From the NCBI GenBank assembly GCA_018715465.1, contig DVLN01000010.1, positions 1-6,302 of the forward strand: 6,302 nt of DNA, given 5' to 3'. Under the pieces are notes generated by a model that had not been told where the DNA came from, made no database searches, and saw only the letters and a program-made list of their open reading frames with translations. Positions 6,221 to 6,302 of the stretch are shown in pieces (the stretch's first letter is position 1; the number at the start of each line of letters is the position of its first letter). The stretch is from Candidatus Faecivivens stercorigallinarum. Its GTDB lineage: Bacteria > Bacillota > Clostridia > Oscillospirales > Ruminococcaceae. A program made the translations under genes and the position numbers.

Positions 6221-6235
6221 ATGTTCATCGAACAT
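6221..6235. promoter_or_regulatory. Perfect 15-bp inverted repeat in the ECF operon leader, candidate operator
   Basis: ATGTTCATCGAACAT is a perfect inverted repeat with 6-bp arms around a 3-bp centre. It lies between the predicted transcription start and the ribosome binding site of the S-component gene, ending 4 bp before the AGGAGG. As DNA it could be an operator, where a bound dimer would block transcription. As RNA it would form a small hairpin next to the Shine-Dalgarno sequence. The neighbouring RpiR-type protein is the obvious candidate binder, but this is inference. Confidence 0.5.
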
Positions 6236-6254
6236 TGTTGTTTTAACGGTTATT

Positions 6255-6283
6255 ATTATCGTGATTGAATGTAAAGCTTTCGA
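6255..6283 (-). promoter_or_regulatory. Probable promoter of the ECF-PHP operon
   Basis: On the minus strand, TCGAAA (6283-6278, four of six -35 consensus bases) is separated by 17 bp from GATAAT (6260-6255, five of six -10 bases). The start would fall near 6248, giving a leader of about 47 nt. A palindrome AAAGCTTT (6280-6273) overlaps the -35 box and spacer. The surrounding AT-rich sequence offers other possible -10 boxes, so the exact site is uncertain. Confidence 0.45.
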
Positions 6284-6302
6284 CTATCGTTGCGTAAAAT
6301 GT

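Noticed and set aside
6202..6228. ATG start for the S component at 6228, nine codons earlier
   Set aside because: No ribosome binding site precedes it. The extension would contain the AGGAGG serving the ATG at 6201, and the 15-bp palindrome would overlap the coding start.
1..6302. CRISPR arrays, tRNA, rRNA, riboswitches such as the thiamine or cobalamin type
   Set aside because: I saw no regularly spaced repeats, tRNA-like folds or rRNA. The roughly 100 bp visible before the S gene is too short and lacks conserved riboswitch boxes that I recognise; an element starting beyond 6302 cannot be excluded.

Overview
The window looks like chromosome from a Gram-positive anaerobe of the Clostridia type. 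This is inferred from strong GGAGG ribosome binding sites, an energy-coupling factor (ECF) vitamin-type importer, an RpiR-family regulator and a Clostridia-like IS66 element; no species can be named. All supported genes lie on the minus strand, so the biological reading order runs from the right end of the window to the left.

From right to left: a short leader (about 6202-6302) carries a plausible promoter and a perfect 15-bp inverted repeat. It is followed by a compact four-gene operon: an ECF substrate-binding (S) membrane protein, a fused double ATPase, the T transmembrane coupling protein, and a PHP-fold metallophosphoesterase. The genes overlap by 4 bp (S/ATPase) and 14 bp (ATPase/T) and are separated by 17 bp (T/PHP), which points to one transcript with translational coupling. 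A weak terminator-like hairpin follows. Then comes an RpiR/MurR-type regulator with its own extended -10 promoter, ending in a convincing rho-independent terminator at 862-901.

The left end of the window (1-833) is the 5' part of an IS66-family insertion sequence: the terminal inverted repeat starting GTAAGCG, a good promoter, a structured leader, tnpA and tnpB. The large transposase gene tnpC and the other end would lie beyond position 1. The element sits 28 bp beyond the T-tract of the regulator's terminator, in DNA where insertion would disturb nothing visible. The 122 bp between the regulator's stop and that terminator (902-1023) is AT-rich and shows no gene I can support.

Working model, partly inferred: S, double ATPase and T form a self-contained ECF importer, laid out like the YkoE-YkoD-YkoC thiamine-precursor system. 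The PHP enzyme would act on the imported compound or a phosphorylated derivative, and the RpiR protein, which has a sugar-phosphate-type SIS domain, would sense that derivative and control the operon, possibly through the 15-bp palindrome. The substrate cannot be read from the sequence. The link between a dedicated ECF importer, a PHP phosphoesterase and an SIS-type sensor is the most interesting part of the window.
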